Source: Geobacter sp. SVR (GTDB lineage: Bacteria > Desulfobacterota > Desulfuromonadia > Geobacterales > Pseudopelobacteraceae). Taken from it: a stretch of 64,000 nt of DNA. The first letter of the stretch is position 1. Every line of letters starts with the position of its first letter. The stretch is taken from assembly GCF_016865365.1 (NCBI RefSeq), contig NZ_AP024469.1, forward strand, positions 797,001 through 861,000, in the 5' to 3' direction. This document shows positions 9,032-16,996 of this stretch, one piece after another. The position numbers and the translations under genes were made by a program. Below the pieces are notes generated by a model. It was not told the origin of the DNA, did not search any database, and saw only the letters and a list, made by a program, of their open reading frames with translations.

Positions 9032-9502
9032 TCATGATCGGACCGTTTTCAGATACTCCAGTACCTGTGCGGGATGCTGCTCGGCTTTCGCCACGGTGGG
9101 CCAATGTTTGCGGACAACTCCGTCCGGTCCGATTATTACGGTGGAGCGGATCGTGCCCATGGTCTTTTTGCCGTAGCTTACCTTCTCCCCATAGGCGCCA
9201 TAGGCCTGCATCATGGAGGCATCAGGGTCCGACAGCAGTACGAAGGGCAGGTTGAAGGCCTCGATGAACCTGCCGTGGCTCGCCAGGCTGTCTTTACTGA
9301 CACCCAGCAGCACTATGCCGCTGTCGTTCAGTGTTTGATGGCTATCCCGAAAGGCGCACGCCTCTTTGGTGCAGCCGGGGGTGTTGTCCTTGGGGTAGAA
9401 ATAGATCACTACGGTCCGGCCGGCATACTGTTTCAAGTCATGTTGTTGCCCGTCGCTGCCGGGCAGCGAAAAATCGGGTGCCTGCTTTCCTTCCAATGCC
9501 AT
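9032..9502 (-). CDS. bcp: thioredoxin-dependent thiol peroxidase
   Basis: The 156-residue atypical peroxiredoxin has the Bcp/PrxQ signature: peroxidatic C44 and resolving C49 in PGCTKEAC, preceded by FYPKDNT. It reduces hydroperoxides in the cytoplasm. An AGGAGG site lies upstream of the ATG. It is divergent from the nar operon, sharing an intergenic region of about 200 bp that carries the FNR-type palindrome, and sits 114 bp upstream of the GGDEF gene on the same strand. Confidence 0.93.
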   Translation of the reverse strand: MALEGKQAPDFSLPGSDGQQHDLKQYAGRTVVIYFYPKDNTPGCTKEACAFRDSHQTLNDSGIVLLGVSKDSLASHGRFIEAFNLPFVLLSDPDASMMQAYGAYGEKVSYGKKTMGTIRSTVIIGPDGVVRKHWPTVAKAEQHPAQVLEYLKTVRS

Positions 9503-9614
9503 ATCGCTTCCTCCTGAGATTATCCGTCGATTAGAGACGAGTCAATTTGTTCATTGTAATTGCAAAAAGGGCAAGATCAATCCTTTTTGAAGGCCGCAGA
9601 TAAAAATGTTCGTC

Positions 9615-9632
9615 TTTTGACTTGGGTCAAAA
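9615..9632 (+). promoter_or_regulatory. CRP/FNR-family operator upstream of the nar operon
   Basis: A perfect palindrome, TTTTGAC-N4-GTCAAAA, has 7-bp arms. Its core TTGAC-N4-GTCAA fits FNR/DNR/HcpR-type regulators. An AATAAT/TAATAA stretch about 20 bases downstream could be the -10, placing the site near -41 as expected for class II activation. The first nar gene starts about 77 bases downstream. Confidence 0.75.
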
Positions 9633-9708
9633 CATTTGCCCAGAGAAATAATAAAAAGGTGTTACACAAATCATAGGGCTTGCGGTTTCCATGAAAGGAG
9701 GCTGAAAC

Positions 9709-10509
9709 ATGTTTACGCGTCGCCAGTATCTCTGCGGGTTCATCCTGCTGCTTTCTCTATTGGCAAATGGCGTTTTTGCCCAGGGTGATCAGGGCAAAGA
9801 GCTGTTTGAAAAACACTGCGCCAGTTGTCACACCATCGGTGGCGGCGACTCCGGGGGACCTGATCTGAAAGGTGTCACTGCCAGGCGTCCGACCGATTGG
9901 CTGGAGCGGGTGATTGCCGAGCCCGACAAGCTGACCGCCGGAAAGGACGCCACCCAGGCCGAACTGGTCAAGAAGTACGGTTTCGAGATGCCGAATCTGG
10001 GGATCAGCAGGGACGACGCCAGGAAAATCATCGCCTTCCTCGGTGCCGAGGCATCGTCCGCCGCCAGTGGGGCTGCTACACCGGCCGCGGCGCCCCCTGC
10101 CGCAGAGAAGGCCATCACGGTCACGCCCGAACTGATCGCCACCGGCAAACAGCTCTTCACCGGGGAAAAGCGATTCAGCAAGGGAGGGGCCCCCTGCGGC
10201 GCCTGCCACGCCTTTACCTATCCGGGCGTACGGGGTGCCAACCTGGCATCCGACCTGACCCAGCTCTACGAGGGTATGGGAGAACAGGGCATGCGCGGGG
10301 TGCTCACCTCGCTCAAGTTTCCGATCATGAGATGGGTTTACGCCGACCGGCCGCTGAGTGACGAGGAAATCGCTGCCCTGATCGCTTTCAGCAAGGATGC
10401 CGGCGAGCAAAAGGGGGGACAGCCCGGTAAGGGGGTGGCTGCATCGGGAGCGGCCCTGTTCCTGTGCATCATCGTTGGGTTGACTCTTTACAAGAGGAGG
10501 ATCGGATAA
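9709..10509 (+). CDS. membrane-anchored diheme cytochrome c of the nar operon (NarC-like)
   Basis: The 266-residue protein has an N-terminal signal ending in VFAQ. Two class-I cytochrome c domains carry CASCH (37-41) and CGACH (163-167), separated by an Ala/Pro-rich linker (about 112-137). A C-terminal membrane helix (about 244-261) ends in KRR, so both hemes should face the periplasm. Its stop overlaps the narG start by one base (TAATG), so it is the first gene of the nar operon. Diheme cytochromes called NarC are known at this position in Thermus. A role in passing electrons to or from NarI, or onward to periplasmic reductases, is inferred. The AAGGAGG site is excellent. Confidence 0.88.
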   Translation: MFTRRQYLCGFILLLSLLANGVFAQGDQGKELFEKHCASCHTIGGGDSGGPDLKGVTARRPTDWLERVIAEPDKLTAGKDATQAELVKKYGFEMPNLGISRDDARKIIAFLGAEASSAASGAATPAAAPPAAEKAITVTPELIATGKQLFTGEKRFSKGGAPCGACHAFTYPGVRGANLASDLTQLYEGMGEQGMRGVLTSLKFPIMRWVYADRPLSDEEIAALIAFSKDAGEQKGGQPGKGVAASGAALFLCIIVGLTLYKRRIG

Positions 10510-13500
10510 TGTCGAACGATCGCATCAGGGACGAACATAGCCCGGAAGCCAGGGAATGGGAGCAGTTTTACCGGAACCGCTGGCAGTACGACAAGGTGGT
10601 GCGCAGCACCCACGGCGTCAACTGTACCGGCGGCTGCAGTTGGATGGTGCACGTCAAGGACGGCGTGGTGGGCTGGGAGCTGCAGGCCAACGATTATCCG
10701 CAGTTCAACGCTGATATTCCCAACCACGAACCGCGCGGCTGTCCTCGCGGGATCAGCTTTTCGTGGTACCTCTACAGTCCGCTGCGGGTGAAATACCCCT
10801 ACCTGCGCGGCGTGCTGCTGGATCTCTGGAAAGAGGCCCGGGCGCGGCACGACGACCCGGTGGAGGCCTGGGCCAGCATCGTTGAGAACGAGGAGACCCG
10901 CAAGGCCTACACCAGCAAGCGCGGCATGGGCGGTTTCCGGCGCGGTACCTGGGAAGAGGTGCTGGAGATCATCGCCGCCTCCACCATCTACACCGCCAAG
11001 AAGGACGGACCGGACCGGATCATCGGCTTCAGCCCGATTCCGGCCATGTCCATGATCAGCTATGCGGCCGGCACACGCTTCCTGCAGCTCCTGGGGGGGG
11101 TGGCCATGAGCTTTTACGACTGGTACTGCGACCTGCCTCCAGCCTCGCCCCAAATCTGGGGCGAACAGACCGATGTGTGCGAGTCGGCCGACTGGTACAA
11201 CTGCAGCTATTTCGTGCTGTGCGGTTCCAACGTCCCCATGACCCGCACCCCGGACGCCCACTTCCTGAGCGAGGCACGCTATCGCGGGGCCAAGGTGGTG
11301 GTCATGTCTCCCGACTACAACATGGCCACCAAGTTCGCCGACAGCTGGCTGCCGGTGGAGCAGGGGCATGACGGCGCCTTCTGGATGGCGGTCAACCACA
11401 TCCTGATGAAGGAGTTCTATCTCGATCGTCAGACCCCCTACTTTCAGGAGTATGTCTCCAAATATACCGACATGCCCTTCCTGGTGAAGCTGAAACGAGA
11501 GGGAGCGAGCTGGTGGCTGCCGGGGGATTTCCTGCGGGCCGGCGAGATCGGGCGCGGACAAGCGGTGGACCTGCCGGAATGGACCCTGTGCGTACTGGAC
11601 CAGGCGGGCCAGGTGCGCATCCCCAAGGGGAGCATGGGCAGCCGCTGGGGCAAGACCGAGGGGCACTGGAACCTGGATATGGTCGACTTGGTGGACGGTG
11701 AGCCGATCGACAGCCGCCTGACCCAGATCGGCGGCAAGAGCTGCATGGTCCGTTTCACCTTCGAAGGCTGTGGCAATGTGCTGCGCGAGGTGCCGGTTTC
11801 GCGCGTGGTGACCGCCTCTGGCGAAGAGGAACTGGTGGTGACGGTCTTCGACCTGCTGGCAGCGCAGCTAGGGGTATCGCGCGGCCTGGGAGGGGACTAT
11901 CCGCAGGATTACAAGGACGACAAACCCTTTACTCCGGCCTGGCAGGAGAAATATACCGGTATCAGCCCTGAAACTGTGCTGCAGATCGCCCGCGAATGGG
12001 GCGAAAACGGCGAGAAGACCCAAGGGCGCAACATGATCATCGTCGGCGCCGGCATCAATCACTGGTACCACAACGACCTGATCTACCGCGCCGCCATTAC
12101 CGCCCTGATCCTGACCGGCAGCGTCGGTAAGCAGGGGGGCGGGCTAGGGCATTACGTCGGCCAGGAAAAGGTCGTGCCCCTGGCCCCTTGGACCTCCGTT
12201 GCCATGGCCCAGGACTGGATCAAGCCGTCGCGCCTGCAGAACACCCCCAGCTTCTGGTACATGCACTCGGACCAGTGGCGTTACGACCGCAGCTTCGTGG
12301 ATTACTTCAAGCCCGAGACCGGCGAGCCGATGCCGCTGCATGCCGCCGATTTCAACGCCAAGGCGGTGCGGCTCGGCTGGCTCCCCTTTGCCCCGCATTT
12401 CAACGACAGCCCGGTGCGGATCGTCGCGGAGGCGGCCAAGGCAGGGGCTCAGAACGACGACGAGGTGAGAAAGAATATTGTCGAGCGCCTGAAGAGCGGC
12501 TCGCTGCGCTTTGCCATCGAGGACATCGATGCCAAAGAGAATTCTCCCAAGGTCTGGTTTATCTGGCGCGGCAATGCCATCTCCTCCAGCGCCAAGGGGC
12601 ACGAATATTTCCTCAAGCACGTGGTGGGGGCCCCCAACAGCGCCGTAACGGCCAAGGAATGCGCCAAGGGGCAGGTCAAGGATATCGTCTGGCATGACAA
12701 GGCGCCGGAAGGGAAGGTGGACCTGATCGTGGACCTGAACTTCCGCATGGACACCTCCACCCTCTACTCCGACATCGTCCTGCCGGCCGCCACCTGGTAC
12801 GAGAAGCAGGATATGAACACCACCGACATGCACTCCTTCATCAACTGCATGGATGCGGCCGTGCCGCCGGCCTGGGAATCAAAGTCGGATTGGGAGACCT
12901 TTGCTGCTATCGCCAAGAAGGTCAGTGAACTGGCCCCTAAGCACTTCCCGACCCCGTTCAAGGAGGTCGTGGCCGCGCCGCTCCTGCACGACACCCCCGG
13001 CGAGATCGCCCAGCGCAGCGTCAAGGACTGGAAACTGGGCGAATGCGAAGCGATCCCCGGCAAGACCATGCCCAACCTGGCCATTGTGGAACGGGACTAC
13101 GTCAACCTCTATAACCGCTTCATGTCCCTGGGGCCGGCCATCGGGCACCTGGGCGCCCACGGCGTGAATTGGGAGGCGGACGACGTTCATGAGAAGCTGC
13201 TCCGGGAGATGCCGACCCGTCAGTGGGGGGGCAAGCGTTTCATTGACCTGGAGAACGCGCAGAACGTGGCTGATGTGCTTCTGGCCCTGGCCCCTGAATC
13301 CAACGGCGAACTGGCCTATCGCGGCTATCAGAACCTGGAAAAGCGGGTCGGCAAGCCGCTGACTGCGCTGGCGGAAGGGAACCGCGGCTTCCGGCTCGAC
13401 TACGACGCCCTCAAGGGACAGCCTCGCCGCTACATCAACTCCCCCATCTGGAGCGGCATCGTCAGCGACGAGCGCCCCTATGCGGCCTACACGCTCAACG

Positions 13501-14090
13501 TGGAGTACGGCGTGCCCTGGCGCACCCTCTCGGGCCGGCAGTCGCTCTACCTGGATCATCCCTACTACCGCGCCTTCAGCGAGGGGCTGCCGACCTTCAA
13601 AGGCAGGATCAATCCCGCCTGCCTGGACGACATGGACCAGCCCGACGGGCTGGTGCTGAACTTCATGACCCCCCACGGCAAGTGGAGCATCCATTCCACC
13701 TACAGCGACAACCTGCGCATGCTGACCCTCTCCCGGGGCGGCCAGGCGGTCTGGATCAACGACAAGGACGCCGAGGAGGCCGGGATCGCGGACAACGAGT
13801 GGGTGGAACTCTACAACAACAACGGCGTGGTGGTCTGCCGCACCATTGTCAGCTCCCGCATTCCCCAAGGAGCCGCGATCATGTACCACGCCCCGGAGCG
13901 GACCCTGGCGATTCCCAAGTCCCGCAAGAGCGGCAAGCGGGGCGGGGTCCACAACAGCCTCTCCCGCGTGCGGCTGAAGCCGACCCTGATGCTGGGGGGC
14001 TACGCCCAGTTCAGCTATTACTTCAATTACTGGGGGCCGACCGGCGTAAACCGCGACTGCTACATCATCGTCAGAAAGTTGAGGGGGTGA
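10509..14090 (+). CDS. narG: respiratory nitrate reductase alpha subunit
   Basis: This 1193-residue Mo-bisMGD subunit reduces nitrate to nitrite. The 4Fe-4S ligands H35, C39, C43 and C78 keep the NarG spacing, and the Mo ligand Asp is D208 in YCDLPPASP, aligned with D222 of E. coli NarG. The DMSO-reductase-family core and the C-terminal nucleotide-binding domain are complete. No twin-arginine signal is present, so the active site should face the cytoplasm. The start at 10509 overlaps the cytochrome stop by one base; an in-frame upstream ATG lies inside that gene. narH follows after 3 bp. Confidence 0.97.
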   Translation: MSNDRIRDEHSPEAREWEQFYRNRWQYDKVVRSTHGVNCTGGCSWMVHVKDGVVGWELQANDYPQFNADIPNHEPRGCPRGISFSWYLYSPLRVKYPYLRGVLLDLWKEARARHDDPVEAWASIVENEETRKAYTSKRGMGGFRRGTWEEVLEIIAASTIYTAKKDGPDRIIGFSPIPAMSMISYAAGTRFLQLLGGVAMSFYDWYCDLPPASPQIWGEQTDVCESADWYNCSYFVLCGSNVPMTRTPDAHFLSEARYRGAKVVVMSPDYNMATKFADSWLPVEQGHDGAFWMAVNHILMKEFYLDRQTPYFQEYVSKYTDMPFLVKLKREGASWWLPGDFLRAGEIGRGQAVDLPEWTLCVLDQAGQVRIPKGSMGSRWGKTEGHWNLDMVDLVDGEPIDSRLTQIGGKSCMVRFTFEGCGNVLREVPVSRVVTASGEEELVVTVFDLLAAQLGVSRGLGGDYPQDYKDDKPFTPAWQEKYTGISPETVLQIAREWGENGEKTQGRNMIIVGAGINHWYHNDLIYRAAITALILTGSVGKQGGGLGHYVGQEKVVPLAPWTSVAMAQDWIKPSRLQNTPSFWYMHSDQWRYDRSFVDYFKPETGEPMPLHAADFNAKAVRLGWLPFAPHFNDSPVRIVAEAAKAGAQNDDEVRKNIVERLKSGSLRFAIEDIDAKENSPKVWFIWRGNAISSSAKGHEYFLKHVVGAPNSAVTAKECAKGQVKDIVWHDKAPEGKVDLIVDLNFRMDTSTLYSDIVLPAATWYEKQDMNTTDMHSFINCMDAAVPPAWESKSDWETFAAIAKKVSELAPKHFPTPFKEVVAAPLLHDTPGEIAQRSVKDWKLGECEAIPGKTMPNLAIVERDYVNLYNRFMSLGPAIGHLGAHGVNWEADDVHEKLLREMPTRQWGGKRFIDLENAQNVADVLLALAPESNGELAYRGYQNLEKRVGKPLTALAEGNRGFRLDYDALKGQPRRYINSPIWSGIVSDERPYAAYTLNVEYGVPWRTLSGRQSLYLDHPYYRAFSEGLPTFKGRINPACLDDMDQPDGLVLNFMTPHGKWSIHSTYSDNLRMLTLSRGGQAVWINDKDAEEAGIADNEWVELYNNNGVVVCRTIVSSRIPQGAAIMYHAPERTLAIPKSRKSGKRGGVHNSLSRVRLKPTLMLGGYAQFSYYFNYWGPTGVNRDCYIIVRKLRG

Positions 14091-14093
14091 GCC

Positions 14094-15545
14094 ATGGACG
14101 TCAGAGCACAACTGGTAATGGTTCTCAATCTGGACAAGTGCATCGGCTGCCACACCTGCAGTCTTTCCTGCAAGAACATCTGGACCGACCGGCAGGGTGC
14201 CGAATACATGTGGTGGAACAACCTGGAGACCAAACCGGGGGCCGGCTATCCGAAACAGTGGGAGGACCAGGGTAAATTCAAGGGGGGCTGGGTCAGGGAA
14301 AACGGTACGCTCAAACTGCGGGCGCTGGGCAAGCTGCCGACCCTGCTGAACATCTTCTTTCAGCCCAACATGCCCCGGCTGGATGATTACTACGAGCCCT
14401 TCACCCATGACTACGCCAATCTTTACAGGGCGGCCGAAGACAATGACCAGCCGGTGGCTGACACCATCTCCCTGGTGACCGGCAAAAAGATCGACACCAT
14501 CAAGGGGGGACCCAACTGGGACGACGATCTTTCCGGCTCCTCCCTCTATGCCGCCAAGGATGTGAACCTGGAGGACCGGAAGATCCTGGAGGAGTACGAC
14601 CGGCTGTTCATGTTCTACATTCCCCGGCTCTGCAACCACTGCCTCAATCCGGCCTGCGTGGCGGCCTGTCCCTCGCGGGCCATCTACAAACGGGGCGAGG
14701 ACGGCGTGGTACTGGTGGACCAGGAGGTCTGCAAGGGATGGCGCTTCTGCACCAGCGCCTGCCCCTACAAGAAGGTCTACTACAACTGGACCAGCGGCAA
14801 GGCTGAGAAGTGCATCTTCTGCTATCCCCGCACCGAAACCGGCCAATGCAATGCCTGCGCCCACAGCTGCACCGGCAGGATCCGCTATCTGGGGGTGATC
14901 CTTTACGACGCCGAGCAGGTGGAAGCCGGGCTGAACGTGGAGGACCGTGACCTGATCGCGGCCCATCGCAGCCTGATTCTCGATCCGCTTGATCCGCGGG
15001 TGCTGACCAGTGCCCGAGCCAACGGTATTCCCGAGGCATGGCTGACAGCGGCCGCCAAATCGCCAGCCTATACCCTGATCAAGGAGACCGGTATGGCCCT
15101 GCCGCTCCACCCCGAGTTCCGCACCATGCCGATGGCCTACTACATCCCGCCGCTCTCGCCGGTGCTTTCCTCCAAGACCGTTTCTCACGAGCTGATGGCC
15201 TATGAGGGCATCCCGAGCTTGGAGACCCTGCGGGCGCCGATCGGGTATCTGGCCAACCTCTTTTCCGGTGGCAACCAGGAAGTGGTGGCCGAGGTGATCA
15301 GCAAGCTGATCGTGCTACGCAAGGAGATGCGCCGCCGCACTCTGGGCGGGGAACCGGACGAGTCGGTACTGGGGGGGGTAGGGCTGGAACCCGCCCTGGT
15401 GGAGCGCCTCTGCCGGCTTTTCACCAATGCCAGGTACAACGAACGCAACGTCATTCCTCCCCAGCAGCGAGAAGCGCTGGAGCCGGAACGGCGCAAAGGG
15501 GGCAGGGGCTTTGGCCTTGCCCATACTGCGCGAGGTGGTCTATGA
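14094..15545 (+). CDS. narH: respiratory nitrate reductase beta subunit
   Basis: The 483-residue electron-transfer subunit has four cysteine clusters. The first is at C16, C19, C22 and C26 (CIGCHTCSLSC). CNHCLNPACVAACP and CKGWRFCTSACP follow, where Trp replaces a Cys to make the 3Fe-4S centre as in E. coli NarH. The last is KCIFCYPR...CNACAHSC. It passes electrons from the NarI hemes to NarG on the cytoplasmic face. It starts 3 bp after narG and overlaps narJ by 4 bp. Confidence 0.97.
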   Translation: MDVRAQLVMVLNLDKCIGCHTCSLSCKNIWTDRQGAEYMWWNNLETKPGAGYPKQWEDQGKFKGGWVRENGTLKLRALGKLPTLLNIFFQPNMPRLDDYYEPFTHDYANLYRAAEDNDQPVADTISLVTGKKIDTIKGGPNWDDDLSGSSLYAAKDVNLEDRKILEEYDRLFMFYIPRLCNHCLNPACVAACPSRAIYKRGEDGVVLVDQEVCKGWRFCTSACPYKKVYYNWTSGKAEKCIFCYPRTETGQCNACAHSCTGRIRYLGVILYDAEQVEAGLNVEDRDLIAAHRSLILDPLDPRVLTSARANGIPEAWLTAAAKSPAYTLIKETGMALPLHPEFRTMPMAYYIPPLSPVLSSKTVSHELMAYEGIPSLETLRAPIGYLANLFSGGNQEVVAEVISKLIVLRKEMRRRTLGGEPDESVLGGVGLEPALVERLCRLFTNARYNERNVIPPQQREALEPERRKGGRGFGLAHTARGGL

Positions 15546-16087
15546 AGCCAGGAGAATCGTATCGTCATCTGACCATCCTGTTCGACTATCCGCAGGACAA
15601 AGTCGGCCTCCTGGCTTCGGCCGAAGCACTGGCCGGCTGCCTGGCGGCCAATCATCCGCAGGCGGACATTGCTCCCTTTGTGGAGTACCTGCGGGCCAGC
15701 GAGCTGGGGGAGCTGCAGGAGGAATACGTCCGCACCTTTGACTTCAACCCGCTCTGCGCCCCGTATCTGAGCCATCACCTCTACGGCGACAACAACAAGA
15801 AGGGGGCTTTCATGATCCGGCTCAAGGAGTTGTATCGGCAGCACGCCTTTACCCCCCGCACCTGCGAACTGCCCGATCATGTGGCGATCCTGTTCGACTG
15901 CGCCGCCCATCTGGTTGCCAAGGGGGAGATCGACATGTGCCGGGACCTGGTCAAAACCTTCGTGTCCGAGGGGCTCGGCACAATGCACACCGCCGCAGCC
16001 GATAAGGATGATCTGCACTGGAGATATCCGATTGCCGCCGCCGTGATCCTGAGCGAGGCCGAGTGCCGGGAGGTTCATCATGCTTGA
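15542..16087 (+). CDS. narJ: nitrate reductase maturation chaperone
   Basis: The 181-residue protein is a TorD/NarJ-family chaperone that assists Mo-cofactor insertion and membrane attachment of NarGH. It is all-helical with the family hallmark LGELQEEYVRTFDF and a following LSHHLYGDN. It overlaps narH by 4 bp (ATGA) and narI by 8 bp, so the three are translationally coupled. Confidence 0.93.
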   Translation: MKPGESYRHLTILFDYPQDKVGLLASAEALAGCLAANHPQADIAPFVEYLRASELGELQEEYVRTFDFNPLCAPYLSHHLYGDNNKKGAFMIRLKELYRQHAFTPRTCELPDHVAILFDCAAHLVAKGEIDMCRDLVKTFVSEGLGTMHTAAADKDDLHWRYPIAAAVILSEAECREVHHA

Positions 16088-16763
16088 TACGTTTATCTTC
16101 GTATTTCTGCCGTACACCGCCCTGGCCCTGCTGATCGGGGTCACTCCCTACCGCTACCTGACCAACCGCCTGACCTGGACCACCTATTCCACCCAGTTCC
16201 TGGAGCGGGACACGCTCTACTGGGGGATCACCTCCTGGCATCACGGCATCATCCTGATCCTGCTGGCCCATCTGGCCGGCATTGTCTGGCCGCAGGGCAT
16301 GCAGCGGCTGTTAGGCAATCAGCAGACCCTGGTCGTGCTGGAGAGCATCGGCCTGGGACTGGGGCTGCTGGCGCTGTTCGGCTGCCTGGTGCTGCTGCTG
16401 CGCCGGGTCAACAGCGGCATGCTCGGGCGCGTCACCTTTGCCGCCGATTGGGTTTTGCTCTACCTGTTGATCTTCCAGGCCGCTTCCGGGATCTATGTAG
16501 CCATCTTTATGCGCTGGGGCTCGGTCTGGTACCTGCACACCGCGGTGCCGTATCTCCATTCGCTGTTGCTGTTCAGGCCGCAGATCGAGTATGTGGCCGA
16601 CTTCCCGCTGGTCTTCAAGCTGCATGCGGCCCTGGCCTTCCTGATCGTGGCCCTGCTGCCCTTTACCAAGCTGGTGCACCTGCTGTTCCTGCCGTGCCGT
16701 TTCCTGGCCGACCCGCCGATCCTGTACCGCTGGCTCGGCAAGGGAGGTGTGGGCCGGGATTGA
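16080..16763 (+). CDS. narI: respiratory nitrate reductase gamma subunit (cytochrome b)
   Basis: The 227-residue membrane protein has five predicted helices and holds two b hemes that oxidise quinol at the periplasmic side. Histidines suitable as heme ligands appear in TSWHHGIILILLAHLAG and in the helix around YLHTAVPYLHSLLLF. Length matches E. coli NarI. It is the last gene of the narGHJI run, and a hairpin-rich repeat separates it from narK1. Confidence 0.95.
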   Translation: MLDTFIFVFLPYTALALLIGVTPYRYLTNRLTWTTYSTQFLERDTLYWGITSWHHGIILILLAHLAGIVWPQGMQRLLGNQQTLVVLESIGLGLGLLALFGCLVLLLRRVNSGMLGRVTFAADWVLLYLLIFQAASGIYVAIFMRWGSVWYLHTAVPYLHSLLLFRPQIEYVADFPLVFKLHAALAFLIVALLPFTKLVHLLFLPCRFLADPPILYRWLGKGGVGRD

Positions 16764-16833
16764 TGTGGAGCTGAAAAACCTTGCTATGGAGGGCACAGAG
16801 GGCCTGATGGGCACTGATGTCCCGCGAAGAGTT

Positions 16834-16937
16834 CCCCCCTTTGAAAAAGGGGGGACAGGGGGGATTTGATGTATGAAGGCGACGGCAAATCCCCCTAAAT
16901 CCCCTTTAGGCCCTTTGGGTCCTTTGTTAAAGGGGGA
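16834..16937. repeat. G/C-run hairpin repeat between narI and narK1
   Basis: Three overlapping inverted repeats lie in about 100 bases. A 9-bp perfect stem CCCCCCTTT/AAAGGGGGG is at 16834-16854. GGGGGATTT/AAATCCCCC is at 16859-16895. CCCCTTT/AAAGGGG is at 16901-16935. Such C-run/G-run elements are dispersed in many bacterial genomes. Here it could cut expression between narI and narK1 or stabilise the narGHJI mRNA end. Confidence 0.6.
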
Positions 16938-16996
16938 CTTTGCTCCCTGTGGCAAACGCCGTGCGGTTTCATGATTTCTTCTGGGAGGATCTGACG

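Noticed and set aside
12879-15188. 769-codon open frame on the minus strand
   Set aside because: It is antisense to narG/narH, both clearly coding, and its translation is low-complexity with no domain. It is a high-G+C shadow frame.
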